Shown here: one piece after another, positions 1 to 8,137 of the stretch
Position numbering within the stretch: position 1 is the stretch's first letter
Layout of the letters: the number at the start of each line of letters is the position of its first letter
NCBI RefSeq assembly: GCF_019803445.1
Contig: NZ_CP081844.1
Coordinates: 1,004,501 to 1,068,500 of the forward strand
Origin: Caenibius sp. WL
Lineage (GTDB): Bacteria; Pseudomonadota; Alphaproteobacteria; Sphingomonadales; Sphingomonadaceae
Reading direction: 5' to 3'
Length of the DNA: 64,000 bases
Translations under genes and position numbers: made by a program
The notes under the pieces: generated by a model
What the model saw: the letters and a program-made list of their open reading frames with translations, nothing else
Databases searched by the model: none
Told to the model about the DNA's origin: nothing

Positions 1-177
1 CCACTCGGGCCGCAGCCGGGCGACTTCACCCAGTTCGGTGGTGCAAACCGGGGTGAAATTCTTGGGATGACTGAACAGGATCGCCCAGTCCGAGCCGATC
101 CATTCATGGAAACGGATGCGGCCGTGAGTGCTATCCTGTTCGAAATCGGGGGCGATTTGGCCCAGTTGGATGGTCAT
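1..177 (-). CDS. 1-Cys peroxiredoxin (Prx6/AhpC-TSA), N-terminal part
   Basis: Only the first 59 codons lie in the window; the rest is beyond the left edge. The protein begins [17 protein letters not shown] and carries the peroxidatic-cysteine motif [10 protein letters not shown], typical of Prx6-type thiol peroxidases that reduce hydrogen peroxide and organic peroxides in the cytoplasm. The start is supported by an AGGAG Shine-Dalgarno sequence just upstream. It diverges from a LysR-type regulator, an arrangement often seen for peroxide-responsive genes. The family call rests on the motif; control by the neighbour is inferred. Confidence 0.88.
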   Translation of the reverse strand, partial: MTIQLGQIAPDFEQDSTHGRIRFHEWIGSDWAILFSHPKNFTPVCTTELGEVARLRPEW

Positions 178-238
178 GGTAACTCCTCAGCGATGGCGGT
201 TACTATGCCGCAGGGATTTACAGCGAACAAATGAATGT

Positions 239-257
239 TATTGATGGTTATCTATCG
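239..257. promoter_or_regulatory. Candidate LysR-type operator between peroxiredoxin and regulator
   Basis: The 246-bp divergent spacer contains an AT-rich imperfect dyad, TATTGAT-ggtt-ATCTATCG, placed close to the peroxiredoxin start. LysR regulators usually bind AT-rich dyads between divergent genes. The match is short with one mismatch in the arms, so it is only a candidate. Confidence 0.3.
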
Positions 258-423
258 TTATTTTGCTTGAAGATGCGATCAAGCGAATGCCGAGAGACAG
301 GATGGAAACGTGCTGACGAGCCGGTCATAATTCCTCTGGAGGTGCCTCGCGGTATCGCTTTTCTCGCAAAACGACGCATAAATAAGATAGTTATAATTTG
401 GGATTGAGCGGAAATATCTTGCT

Positions 424-1272
424 ATGGATATCAATGTTGCGCGGACTTTTCTCGAAGTGGTCAAGACCGGCAGTTTCGTCAGTGCCGCCGCCAATCTCAA
501 TCTCACGCAAACGGCGGTAAGCGCCCGTATTCGTGTGCTGGAAGACCAGTTGGATCGCCCGGTGTTCGTACGCAACAAGGCGGGGGCCAGGCTGACTCCG
601 GCGGGTGAGCAGTTCCTGCGCTTTGCGACCAGTCTGGTACAGGTGTGGGATCGCGCGCGGCAGGCGGTTGCTCTGCCGCCCGGCCGCGAATCCGTGGTGA
701 CGGTTGGCGCCGAACTCAGCCTCTGGAGCCCGCTGCTGCGCCACTGGCTGTTGTGGATGCGGCGCGAATGCCCGGAAATCGCCGTCGACACACAGATCGA
801 CAATTCCGAACGCCTGATGGAACGGGTGCAGGATGGTTCGCTCGATGTCGCTGTCCTTTATGCCGCGCCGCGCCGTCCAGGGGTGATTGCCGAACTGCTG
901 TTCGAGGAAAAGCTCGTGCTGGCCCGCACCACTCCGTCCACCCAGCCGCTCGCACCGGAAGATCATGTGCAGATCGATTGGGGGGAGGATTTCGCTGCCA
1001 GCTATCAGGCTGCGTTCCCCGATCAGCCGAATCCGGTCGTCTCGATCAGCTATGGCCCACTGGCACTCGAATACATTCTCGCCACGGGCGGTAGCGGCTA
1101 TTTCCGGCAGGGTTTCATTCGGCCCTATCTGGAAGAAGGGCGGATGACCGTGGTGCCGGACAGTCCGGAATTTTCCTATTCGGCTTACGCCGTGCACTCG
1201 ACCAAGGCCGACCCGGGCGTGATGGCCCGCATTCGCAGCGGGTTGCGCGTCGCAGCGGCCATCACTGCCTGA
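424..1272 (+). CDS. LysR-family transcriptional regulator
   Basis: A 282-residue protein with an N-terminal winged helix-turn-helix (about residues 1-60; FVSAAANLNLTQTAVSARIRVLE is the HTH stretch) and a C-terminal substrate-binding-like effector domain. The length is slightly short of the usual 290-310. It is divergent from the Prx6-type peroxiredoxin and probably regulates it. The effector domain shows no obvious OxyR cysteine pair, so direct peroxide sensing by disulfide formation is not indicated. Confidence 0.9.
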   Translation: MDINVARTFLEVVKTGSFVSAAANLNLTQTAVSARIRVLEDQLDRPVFVRNKAGARLTPAGEQFLRFATSLVQVWDRARQAVALPPGRESVVTVGAELSLWSPLLRHWLLWMRRECPEIAVDTQIDNSERLMERVQDGSLDVAVLYAAPRRPGVIAELLFEEKLVLARTTPSTQPLAPEDHVQIDWGEDFAASYQAAFPDQPNPVVSISYGPLALEYILATGGSGYFRQGFIRPYLEEGRMTVVPDSPEFSYSAYAVHSTKADPGVMARIRSGLRVAAAITA

Positions 1273-1353
1273 GCGAGATGCGCGGGATCAACCACGTTTC
1301 ATTGGGCTTGCACCGGCCTCTATGACCCTTTGCACTGGGATCGCGCAGGTGGT

Positions 1354-1818
1354 TCAGAACATTCCATGGCTGCCGCCGACTGCGCCGATCACGGCCACGA
1401 GGGAGGCGGCAAGAAGCACCCGGTGCATGCGTTCGATGCGGGCAAAATCTTCCGTCGGGCTGACGGAATCGGCCATTCGCCGATGAAGGAACAGCGGCTC
1501 GATCACGAACAGCATGGCGGCAAACACCAGCCAGACGGCCACCATGGCATGCATCCACCAGAAATGAGCATCGGCAAAGCGATGCCACATCTGTCCCTGC
1601 CAGATCATCCAAAACCCGCTGATCCCTGCCAGAGCCACCCACAGGCGTGCTTGCGGGGCAAACCGATGTTCGATCTTATGGAAAGCTGCCAGCCGTTCGG
1701 CGGGGGGATGCGTCAGGCGGACGGACGGCATCACCACCAGCGTGACGAACGCCACGCCGCCGATCCAGAACAGGATCGCAACGATGTGGACGATCCGTGC
1801 GATAGTGATGCCGTCCAT
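1354..1818 (-). CDS. CopD-like integral membrane protein
   Basis: A 154-residue membrane protein with about four hydrophobic segments (near residues 8-30, 57-76, 86-106 and 132-152) and histidines in or near membrane segments (IVHIV, FHKIEH, WMHAMV). This resembles the CopD/DUF2269-like family of small haem- or copper-associated membrane proteins. It is the last gene of the nitric-oxide operon, 8 bp after hmp. Its job there is unknown; a membrane redox role is a guess from the histidines. Confidence 0.7.
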   Translation of the reverse strand: MDGITIARIVHIVAILFWIGGVAFVTLVVMPSVRLTHPPAERLAAFHKIEHRFAPQARLWVALAGISGFWMIWQGQMWHRFADAHFWWMHAMVAVWLVFAAMLFVIEPLFLHRRMADSVSPTEDFARIERMHRVLLAASLVAVIGAVGGSHGMF

Positions 1819-1826
1819 AGCCGCTC

Positions 1827-3035
1827 CTATGCCGCCAGCAGTTCGTCGGCCGGGCCGAAGAATTCATAGTGAATGCGGTCCGACGAAACCCCCGCCAGCG
1901 ACAGCGCGGAGACCGCGTGGCGCAGGAAGGGGCGCGGGCCGCAGATATAGTAATCGGCTTCCGCGACCGGAGTCTCGGACACCAGCCATTCGTCGGTGAT
2001 GATGCCGGCGATATCGTAGTCACGGCCAGCCACTTCATCCGCCAGCGGGGTCTGATGGAAATCGGTCACCCTCACGGCCTTGCCCCGGGCGGCCAAGGCG
2101 CGGACATGATCGCGCATCGCATGCGTTTCGCGATCGTGCGTACCGTGGATGTAATACACCGGCCCTGCGTTGTCCTGCGCGACCAGCGTTTCGAGCATCG
2201 CCACCATCGGGGTGAGGCCGACGCCGCCCGAAAGCAGGACCACCGGGCGCTCGGGGCGGTCGGCAAGGAAGAACTCGCCTGCCGGGGCCGCAACCTTGAG
2301 CACGGTTCCGGCTGCCTGGTCGTGAAGCCAGCCGGATGCCAATCCATGCTCTTCACGTTTCACCGAAATGCGATAGCTCTGGCCATCGGCGGCGGAGGAG
2401 ATGGAATAGTTCCGTTTCACCGGCGGCTGGCCCGGGATTTCGAGCCAGAAGGTCAGGTATTGGCCGGGCTTGTGGATCATGACCGCTTCGCCATCGACCG
2501 GGCGCAGGACGAAGGATTTGATGACGCTGCTTTCCTGCACGACCTCTTCGATGCGGAAATTGCGCCATCCGTTCCAGCCGCCGGCCGTTTCCTTCTGCTC
2601 CGTATAGATACGGTCTTCGCGCGCGATCAGGATGTTGGCGAGGAACCAGTAGGCCTCACCCCAGGCGGCCAGAATCTCGTCTGTGGCGGCATCGCCCAGA
2701 ACGGCCTTGATCGCCCCAAGCAGCGCTTCGGCGACATAAGGGTAGTGCTCGGGGAGGATTTGCAGGCCGACATGCTTCTGCGCAATCCGCTCCACCGCAG
2801 GGGCCAGGGCGCCGAGATTGTCGATATTGCTGGCATAGGCAAGAATTGCCCCGGTCAGCGCGCGCGGCTGCGATCCGGCATCGCCGTGATGCGACTGGTT
2901 GAACAGGTCGCGGATATGCGGATTCTGGAACATGCGCGAATACATTTCGTGCACGATATCGAGACCGTGGGCTTCGAGGGCAGGAACGGTCGCTTTGACA
3001 AGTGCAATGGTCTGGTCGCTGAGAGGTTGCGCCAT
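1827..3035 (-). CDS. hmp: Flavohaemoglobin, nitric oxide dioxygenase Hmp
   Basis: A 402-residue protein of standard flavohaemoglobin length that converts NO and O2 to nitrate with NAD(P)H. The globin domain covers about residues 1-138, with B10 Tyr32 (MYSRMF) and proximal His88 (AQKHVGLQ). The FAD domain follows, with the RNYSIS motif, and then the NAD domain with LLSGGVGLTPM. It lies in an operon with a truncated haemoglobin and faces nsrR, so it is expected to be derepressed by NO. No separate operator is visible just upstream of this gene, so transcription probably starts at the truncated haemoglobin gene. Confidence 0.95.
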   Translation of the reverse strand: MAQPLSDQTIALVKATVPALEAHGLDIVHEMYSRMFQNPHIRDLFNQSHHGDAGSQPRALTGAILAYASNIDNLGALAPAVERIAQKHVGLQILPEHYPYVAEALLGAIKAVLGDAATDEILAAWGEAYWFLANILIAREDRIYTEQKETAGGWNGWRNFRIEEVVQESSVIKSFVLRPVDGEAVMIHKPGQYLTFWLEIPGQPPVKRNYSISSAADGQSYRISVKREEHGLASGWLHDQAAGTVLKVAAPAGEFFLADRPERPVVLLSGGVGLTPMVAMLETLVAQDNAGPVYYIHGTHDRETHAMRDHVRALAARGKAVRVTDFHQTPLADEVAGRDYDIAGIITDEWLVSETPVAEADYYICGPRPFLRHAVSALSLAGVSSDRIHYEFFGPADELLAA

Positions 3036-3083
3036 AGAGAACTCCTGTAGATGGACGGATGGTGGTGAAAAGGATGCCGCGAT

Positions 3084-3365
3084 TCAGACAGTGGGCGGCT
3101 GATCGTAGAAATCGACCTGCATCTTCATGGGGCCGAGCGGGGTGACGAAGTGCGGTTGCTGCGGGCGAATGAGGCCGGGCTGGCCTGGCGTTAGAAGAAC
3201 TTCCGACGGAGGATCTTCGAGGTAAGTCAGACGGAGTTCGCCTTCGAGCACCCGGATTACACCCCACACGCCCGCTTTGGTGTTATGGCCCGCGCGCAGG
3301 GCCTGCGGCAGGGTGTCCTCATCGAAGATGGGCGTCGAACGATAGGGTTGCACGGGCAAAGCCAT
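3084..3365 (-). CDS. DUF1971 cupin-like protein (TehB-related)
   Basis: A 93-residue single-domain beta-barrel protein. The sequence STPIFDEDTLPQALRAGHNTKAGVWG and the later PQQPHFVTPLGPMKMQVDFYD match the DUF1971 family, described as tellurite-resistance-related and often found beside haemoglobins and NsrR. I chose the ATG at 3365 because family members begin just before the YxxTPxF motif; a TTG at 3416 is possible. The start sits one base after the stop of the 21-codon ORF, so translation is probably coupled. Biochemical role unknown. Confidence 0.8.
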   Translation of the reverse strand: MALPVQPYRSTPIFDEDTLPQALRAGHNTKAGVWGVIRVLEGELRLTYLEDPPSEVLLTPGQPGLIRPQQPHFVTPLGPMKMQVDFYDQPPTV

Positions 3366-3366
3366 A

Positions 3367-3432
3367 TCAGGCAGCGATCCTGATATCGTCGGGATAGGGG
3401 GGCCGCTGGCTGACAAGGGGTACCTCGATCAT
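3367..3432 (-). CDS. 21-codon linker ORF between truncated haemoglobin and DUF1971
   Basis: The ORF encodes MIEVPLVSQRPPYPDDIRIA plus one alanine. Its ATG overlaps the stop of the truncated haemoglobin gene (ATGA), and it has a strong AAGGAG ribosome binding site 8 bases upstream. It ends TGA-T-ATG directly at the next gene. The signals suggest it is translated and passes ribosomes to the DUF1971 gene. It could also be the remnant of an N-terminal extension. No function is known. Confidence 0.5.
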   Translation of the reverse strand: MIEVPLVSQRPPYPDDIRIAA

Positions 3433-3860
3433 GGCAAGACACTCCTTGGAGCAAGGTCCGCCGCCGCGGCGGGCCGGGGGACCGGCTGATCGTCCAGCCG
3501 GAAAAACATCGCGAGTTGGAGGCTCTGGGCGATACGCGCAGCTTTCGCTTGGAGAATTGTGGCGGCTTCGGGCACCATCAGTTCGTCCGTCGTGCGCGCC
3601 CAGAGGGCGAGCCATCTGTCGAACAGTTCGGGCGTGATCCGGGCACGGTGCCGCATATGAGCGGGCACGGGTTGACCCTTGTAGCGGCCACTGGTGAGCA
3701 TGACGGATGACCAGAAGGCCGTCAGTTTATCGAGATGTTCCGGCCAGTCGTCGATCGCATCGTTGAAAATGGGGCCGAGCCGCGCATCCACGCGGATGCG
3801 GGCGTAGAATGCGGCAACGAGCAGTTTCAGCCCTTCCTCATCTATCGCAAGACCCGCCAT
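3429..3860 (-). CDS. Group III truncated haemoglobin
   Basis: A 143-residue protein beginning MAGLAIDEEGLKLLVAAFYARI. It shows the group III (P-type) signature: a short helical globin with the conserved SSVMLTSGRYKGQP segment and a likely proximal His68 (VPAHMRH). Such proteins are linked to NO or related stress chemistry. I rejected an upstream in-frame start at 3920 because it would run through the operators. It is the first gene of the NO operon, divergent from nsrR with an NsrR-type operator in front. Confidence 0.88.
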   Translation of the reverse strand: MAGLAIDEEGLKLLVAAFYARIRVDARLGPIFNDAIDDWPEHLDKLTAFWSSVMLTSGRYKGQPVPAHMRHRARITPELFDRWLALWARTTDELMVPEAATILQAKAARIAQSLQLAMFFRLDDQPVPRPAAAADLAPRSVLP

Positions 3861-3874
3861 CGCGCCGACTCCTA

Positions 3875-3897
3875 AACATGTATTATTGATGCATCTA
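3875..3897. promoter_or_regulatory. NsrR-type operator in front of the truncated haemoglobin
   Basis: The dyad AACATGTATTA-t-TGATGCATCTA follows the NsrR consensus of two 11-bp half sites (AAGATGYATTT-n-AAATRCATCTT) with only a few mismatches. It lies 15 bp from the truncated haemoglobin start, where bound NsrR would block transcription of the NO operon until its Fe-S cluster is nitrosylated. Confidence 0.72.
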
Positions 3898-3911
3898 TAC
3901 GGGCCGCAAAA

Positions 3912-3934
3912 AACATGCAAGAATAATGCATCAT
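3912..3934. promoter_or_regulatory. Second NsrR-type operator in front of nsrR
   Basis: A second dyad, AACATGCAAGA-a-TAATGCATCAT, has the same spacing and outer bases as the first operator and lies 14 bp before the nsrR start. This suggests NsrR represses its own gene. The inner bases fit the consensus less well than the first copy. Confidence 0.6.
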
Positions 3935-3947
3935 TTAAGGACGAGCT

Positions 3948-4403
3948 ATGCGGCTGACGCGCTACACCGATTATGCGATGCGGGTGCTGCTCTATCTCGG
4001 GCAGAAGCCCGGGCGGCTATGTGCGATAGCCGAGATCGCGCGGGCCTATGCCATTTCGCAGAATCATTTGATGAAAGTGGTCAACGACTTGGTCAACGCG
4101 GGCTATCTGGAAAGCGTGCGTGGCCGCAATGGGGGCATTCGTCTGGCCCGCCCCGCTGCGGAGATCAACGTGGGAGCGCTTATCCGCCATACCGAAGACG
4201 ATTTCGATCTCGTCGGTTGCGGCTCGTGTATCATCGCGCCAGCCTGCGGTCTGACCTGCGTGCTCGACGAAGCGCTCCGGGCTTTCATGGCAGTGTTGGA
4301 CCAGTACTCCTTGGCCGACCTTCTCGCGCGCAAGGGCGATTTCTCCCATCTGTTGAACTTTACCGCTCCGGCTGTAACATCGGGGCGGCAGACGGACGCG
4401 TAG
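3948..4403 (+). CDS. nsrR: NsrR-like Rrf2-family NO-sensing repressor
   Basis: A 151-residue Rrf2 regulator with an N-terminal winged HTH (MRLTRYTDYAMRVLLYL; AYAISQNHLMKVVNDL) and the cysteine cluster VGCGSCIIAPACGLTC (Cys91, 94, 100, 104) that in NsrR binds an NO-sensitive iron-sulfur cluster. It has a good AAGG site upstream and faces the NO-detoxification operon. The motif, partner genes and operators agree well, so the assignment is firmer than for a lone Rrf2 protein. Confidence 0.92.
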   Translation: MRLTRYTDYAMRVLLYLGQKPGRLCAIAEIARAYAISQNHLMKVVNDLVNAGYLESVRGRNGGIRLARPAAEINVGALIRHTEDDFDLVGCGSCIIAPACGLTCVLDEALRAFMAVLDQYSLADLLARKGDFSHLLNFTAPAVTSGRQTDA

Positions 4404-4510
4404 ATTGCGCAAATTGTTGGGAGGGGCAGGGGCGTCTCGACAGAAGAAGACGATACCGCCGCTGCCGCAATAAGCGGATCAGCGGCGGTACGGCGGCCGG
4501 GGTAATGGGC

Positions 4511-6754
4511 TCAGAAGCTGATCTTGGCTTCAAGCCCATAAGTCCGGGGCTCGTTCATAAATGTGGACAGCACATTCGCGAGGCCGGGGCCGGTCAAGGG
4601 GAACTGGAAGACTTTCCATTGCGTATTGGTGAGATTCTTTCCCCATAGCGAAATCGCCAGCTTGGCCCCGTCAGCGCCGATATCGAGATCGCCCAACGTC
4701 AGCCGGCCATTGACCATGGCGTACGAGCCCGTCGGGGGGGCGGTGATGCCGCCGGTGTAGAAACTGCTTGAATAGACCGCATCCAGGTGGGTGGACAAAG
4801 TTGCGCCGTCGAAAGGCGAAAACTCATGATCGAGAGCAACCGATGCCGAATGCTTCGGCGTATAGTTCACCACGCCTAGCTGGATTACACCGCTGAACGG
4901 ATTGCGATCCTTCACAGCCTGCCATTCGGTATAGGAATAGCTGCCCGTCAGGGTCAGTCCGGCAGCCAGCTTGGCCGTGAGATCGAATTCCAATCCCTTG
5001 ATCGTCGCCTTGCCCGGTGCATTCAGCGTTTCGACGTTCGAAGGATTCGCCGGATTGGTGAAATCGACCTGGCGATGGCTATAATTCGTGTGGAATGCAG
5101 CGACGTTGAACCGGACACGCCGGTCGAACAGTTCCGTCTTGGCACCGATTTCCCAAGTGGATACCTGCTCTTCGCCGAAAGGAACAAAATTCACCGATCG
5201 CGCGTTCGAACCGCCGGCGCGATAGGCCCTGCCCCATTTTACGTAAGTATTGACCGTGTCGGTCCAGTCAAACGCCACCGTGAAGGCCGGATCCACTCTT
5301 TTCGAGGAGAAATCGGACGGCTTGTTGATCGCTACCCCCCGGGCCAGCGTCAACGCGCCGTACTTGTGATCATGCGTCCAGCGGAGACCCGCTGTCAGAT
5401 GCAGGCGCTCGTCCAGGATCGGCGGTGTATAGGTGGCTTGGCCGAAGATCGCCTTCGAACGGGTATGTATCTCGCTGCCGCGATCCGGGAAACGCGGCCC
5501 CGAAAGCACTATGGGAAGCAAGGTGTAACCAGTGCCGTCGCTGGTGAACTGAGCGGAGAAGGGGCTATGCGCAAGGTCGTGCGCATCTTCCTTGAAGTAG
5601 AAGCCGCCGAGAACAAACTTCAGATGATCGAAGTTTCCAAGGACCTGGATTTCCTGGCTGAACTGGTCCTGATGGACATCGGCATAGCTCACCCGGCCGA
5701 AAACGCCGTTCGGCGCATAAGGCGTAAGCAGGCCCCCGCTGTTTTCGAACTGCTCTTGCGAAAGTTTGCGATAAGCGGTGATCGAGCGCAGGGTCAGATG
5801 TTCGGAAATGTCCCAATTGGCGTGCAAGCTGTGCCCTGAGACCTTACCGACACTCGGCTCCAGCGGCACTCCGACACGCCCCTTGCGAACCCTCTTCTCT
5901 TCCACCGAGAAGAAGGGAGGCAAGGGCATGATGGGCTTTTGCAAGGCACCGATCTGTCCATATCCCGCAACCGAAGCATCGCGCGACGTGTCGAAAGCAT
6001 ACAGCAATTCGATATTGCTCGCCGGCTGCCATAGCACGCTGATCCGCGCGCCGCGGCGATTGATGGCATTCCAATCCTTCGCTCCGGCGAGCGAGTTCTC
6101 GATCCAGCCGTCGCGCTTGTTCCACACCCCGTCCAGCTTGATGCTGAAGCCCGCGAATTCGGGGAGATTGAGATGGGCCCGCACGCTGCGCCCATTCCAG
6201 TTCGAGATTCCCGCGGTGAGATCCAGGCCGAGTTCGCCAGTCGGGCGCTTGGCCACCATGCTGATCGCACCGCCGACGGCGTTGCGCCCGAACAGCGTGC
6301 CTTGCGGCCCGCGCAATACCTCCATCCGTTCGAGATCGAGCAATTCCGCACTCAACCCCTGCGCACGCCCCAGATAGACGCCATCGAGATAGATCCCCAC
6401 TGTGGAGTCCCGGCTGATCTGCGTTGGGTCGCCCGGATTGATGCCACGCATCGTGATGTTCATTGTCGAAGGCCGGGAGCCGCTGAACGGCACGACGCGC
6501 AACGAAGGGACGGAGCCGCTCGTAAAGTCGCCCAGTGTCGTTATGCCCCGCTTCTCCAGGTCCTCACTCCCCAGGACCGCGATGGCGATCGGCGTGCTTT
6601 GCAGCGATTCCTCGCGCTTCTGGGCCGTGACGATGATTTCATCGAGCCGCGCCGAGGCCCCGGCTGATGCGGTATCTTGCGCAAAAACGGCTGCGGGCGT
6701 CAGCAGGCTGCTCCCGGCAAGCAAACCCAATCCCCATGACAAATGGCGGTGCAT
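4511..6754 (-). CDS. TonB-dependent outer membrane receptor 1
   Basis: A 747-residue receptor with a signal peptide (cleavage near residue 26 after VFAQ), a TonB-box-like DEIIVTAQK at about 38-46, a plug domain ending near the RGPQGTLFGRNAVGGAIS motif, and a 22-strand barrel ending in a C-terminal aromatic (KISF). Receptors with the IVTAQKREESLQ N-terminus are abundant in sphingomonads and import varied organic ligands or iron chelates; the substrate cannot be read here. It is divergent from a double TetR regulator, which probably controls it. Confidence 0.93.
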   Translation of the reverse strand: MHRHLSWGLGLLAGSSLLTPAAVFAQDTASAGASARLDEIIVTAQKREESLQSTPIAIAVLGSEDLEKRGITTLGDFTSGSVPSLRVVPFSGSRPSTMNITMRGINPGDPTQISRDSTVGIYLDGVYLGRAQGLSAELLDLERMEVLRGPQGTLFGRNAVGGAISMVAKRPTGELGLDLTAGISNWNGRSVRAHLNLPEFAGFSIKLDGVWNKRDGWIENSLAGAKDWNAINRRGARISVLWQPASNIELLYAFDTSRDASVAGYGQIGALQKPIMPLPPFFSVEEKRVRKGRVGVPLEPSVGKVSGHSLHANWDISEHLTLRSITAYRKLSQEQFENSGGLLTPYAPNGVFGRVSYADVHQDQFSQEIQVLGNFDHLKFVLGGFYFKEDAHDLAHSPFSAQFTSDGTGYTLLPIVLSGPRFPDRGSEIHTRSKAIFGQATYTPPILDERLHLTAGLRWTHDHKYGALTLARGVAINKPSDFSSKRVDPAFTVAFDWTDTVNTYVKWGRAYRAGGSNARSVNFVPFGEEQVSTWEIGAKTELFDRRVRFNVAAFHTNYSHRQVDFTNPANPSNVETLNAPGKATIKGLEFDLTAKLAAGLTLTGSYSYTEWQAVKDRNPFSGVIQLGVVNYTPKHSASVALDHEFSPFDGATLSTHLDAVYSSSFYTGGITAPPTGSYAMVNGRLTLGDLDIGADGAKLAISLWGKNLTNTQWKVFQFPLTGPGLANVLSTFMNEPRTYGLEAKISF

Positions 6755-6776
6755 TTTTCCCTCCCCTTACTTTCTT

Positions 6777-6811
6777 AGAACGGACGGTAGGTAAAATTGA
6801 ACGTTCGTTCT
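6777..6811. promoter_or_regulatory. Imperfect inverted repeat near the receptor 1 start
   Basis: AGAACGGACG at 6777-6786 and CGTTCGTTCT at 6802-6811 form a 10-bp inverted repeat with one mismatch and a 15-base spacer. It lies 23 bp upstream of the receptor start. It could be an operator for the divergent TetR-type regulator; no binding data are implied. Confidence 0.4.
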
Positions 6812-6838
6812 GAGTAATGTTATTTTTATTACTAAAAT

Positions 6839-6860
6839 ATAACAGATATTAATCTGTTAT
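6839..6860. promoter_or_regulatory. Perfect palindrome, probable TetR operator
   Basis: ATAACAGAT and ATCTGTTAT are perfect 9-bp arms around the spacer ATTA, midway between receptor 1 and its divergent double TetR regulator. Its size and symmetry are typical of a TetR-family operator, and its position would allow control of both genes. Confidence 0.55.
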
Positions 6861-6923
6861 GGAAATTGCATTCGATCAATCTTGTACACTCGTTCTGTAT
6901 TGCGTCAAGCGGGGTTTTTCTGC

Positions 6924-8108
6924 ATGTACATGGCCATGGCAGCCGTTCGAAAAGCCTCGACGGAAAGAATTCTCGATGTCGCTTGCGATATCGGTGTTCG
7001 CATGGGAATCGATGCAATCGGCGTGCGTGCCGTCGCGCGGCAAGCGGATATCAGTCCCTCCTTGATCAGCTATCATTTCAAGGGGCGTGATGTGCTTCTG
7101 GCAGCGCTGCACGAGGCCATTATGCGGGATCACTATGCGGACTTGTTGCAGCAGCTCGACAAGGTGAGGGCGCTGCCGGGCCATATGCGTTCGCCCTCCA
7201 GTTTCCTGACCGCAAGCATCAGCCGCCATGTGCACAAGTTCAAGCCGCTGACTCTTCTGCTTCTGGAACTGCGCATGCATGCCTTCCTGCTGGACGATCT
7301 GGTTGACGTTGTCATGGCTTGGGATTTCTGGCGGGAGTTCGGCGTTGTTTTCGACCTGCCGGACCGGATGATCCACCTATGGGCGGTTATCGCCGATGCC
7401 ATGCTCTGGTATGCGATTCTCGATGACGATCCGCTTGTAAGCCAGACATGGATAGGGCGCGCATTAGGGCGATTTGCCGCTCGGCTTGAAGGCTTGCCGG
7501 ATCATCCCGTCTCAACCGTCCCAGCCTTGCCGGATGTCGCCGCAGTTTCGTCTGAGGATGGGAAGCAAGCCGACGATACGCGGGTTTCGTCGCGTCCTCA
7601 GGAAATCACGCAAGCAGCGATCCGCCTGATCGCACGTGGGGAAAAAATCTCCCATCGTACTATTGCCAAGGAAGCTGGCCTTCCGCTTGCCGCGACTGTC
7701 TATTTCTTCGCCAGTAAGGATGACATTCTGGCGGATGCGTACAAGATGATATATGAAATGATGATCGGCGATCTCAGAGTGGTCGTGGGCAAATCGTCGC
7801 AGATTTCGATCCTGTCCGACGGACGGGTGGCGCCGATCCCGGCCCTGTTCGGCAAATTGATCCTGCATACCGCACGCAACGGAGAGGGCGGCGCGTTGGC
7901 CCGGCGCATGAGGGATGCACGGGGCACGTCTTCGCTCAAAGTTCTCCGGCAACAGGGTGTCGATGCCGATCGGCTGGATGCCTTGGTTTGGTCGCTGAGC
8001 CACGGCCCCTATTCGCCACTCATATTCGGCCTGCCCGCATCGGAGAGGATGGCCCGGTTCGATGCGCATATCGCCGATGTGTCGAACAAGGTGTTCGGTT
8101 TGTTCTAA
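6924..8108 (+). CDS. Double-domain TetR-family regulator 1
   Basis: About 394 residues, twice the usual TetR length. The first TetR unit begins ASTERILDVACDIG with HTH ISPSLISYHFKGRDVLL. The second begins SRPQEITQAAIRLIARGEK with HTH LPLAATVYFFASKDDIL at mid-protein. Each HTH is followed by a helical ligand-binding-like region. ATG codons at 6924, 6930 and 6936 are all possible starts; an upstream TTG at 6882 is less likely. It diverges from TonB receptor 1 and probably represses it, perhaps relieved by the imported compound. Confidence 0.85.
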   Translation: MYMAMAAVRKASTERILDVACDIGVRMGIDAIGVRAVARQADISPSLISYHFKGRDVLLAALHEAIMRDHYADLLQQLDKVRALPGHMRSPSSFLTASISRHVHKFKPLTLLLLELRMHAFLLDDLVDVVMAWDFWREFGVVFDLPDRMIHLWAVIADAMLWYAILDDDPLVSQTWIGRALGRFAARLEGLPDHPVSTVPALPDVAAVSSEDGKQADDTRVSSRPQEITQAAIRLIARGEKISHRTIAKEAGLPLAATVYFFASKDDILADAYKMIYEMMIGDLRVVVGKSSQISILSDGRVAPIPALFGKLILHTARNGEGGALARRMRDARGTSSLKVLRQQGVDADRLDALVWSLSHGPYSPLIFGLPASERMARFDAHIADVSNKVFGLF

Positions 8109-8113
8109 GGCGC

Positions 8114-8137
8114 TTTTATCCGCCGTTTTATCCGCCG
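8114..8137. repeat. 12-bp perfect tandem repeat
   Basis: TTTTATCCGCCG occurs twice in direct succession between the ends of the double TetR gene and the convergent hypothetical gene. It overlaps the stop codon of the latter. No hairpin potential is obvious; it may be a replication-slippage product. Confidence 0.7.
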
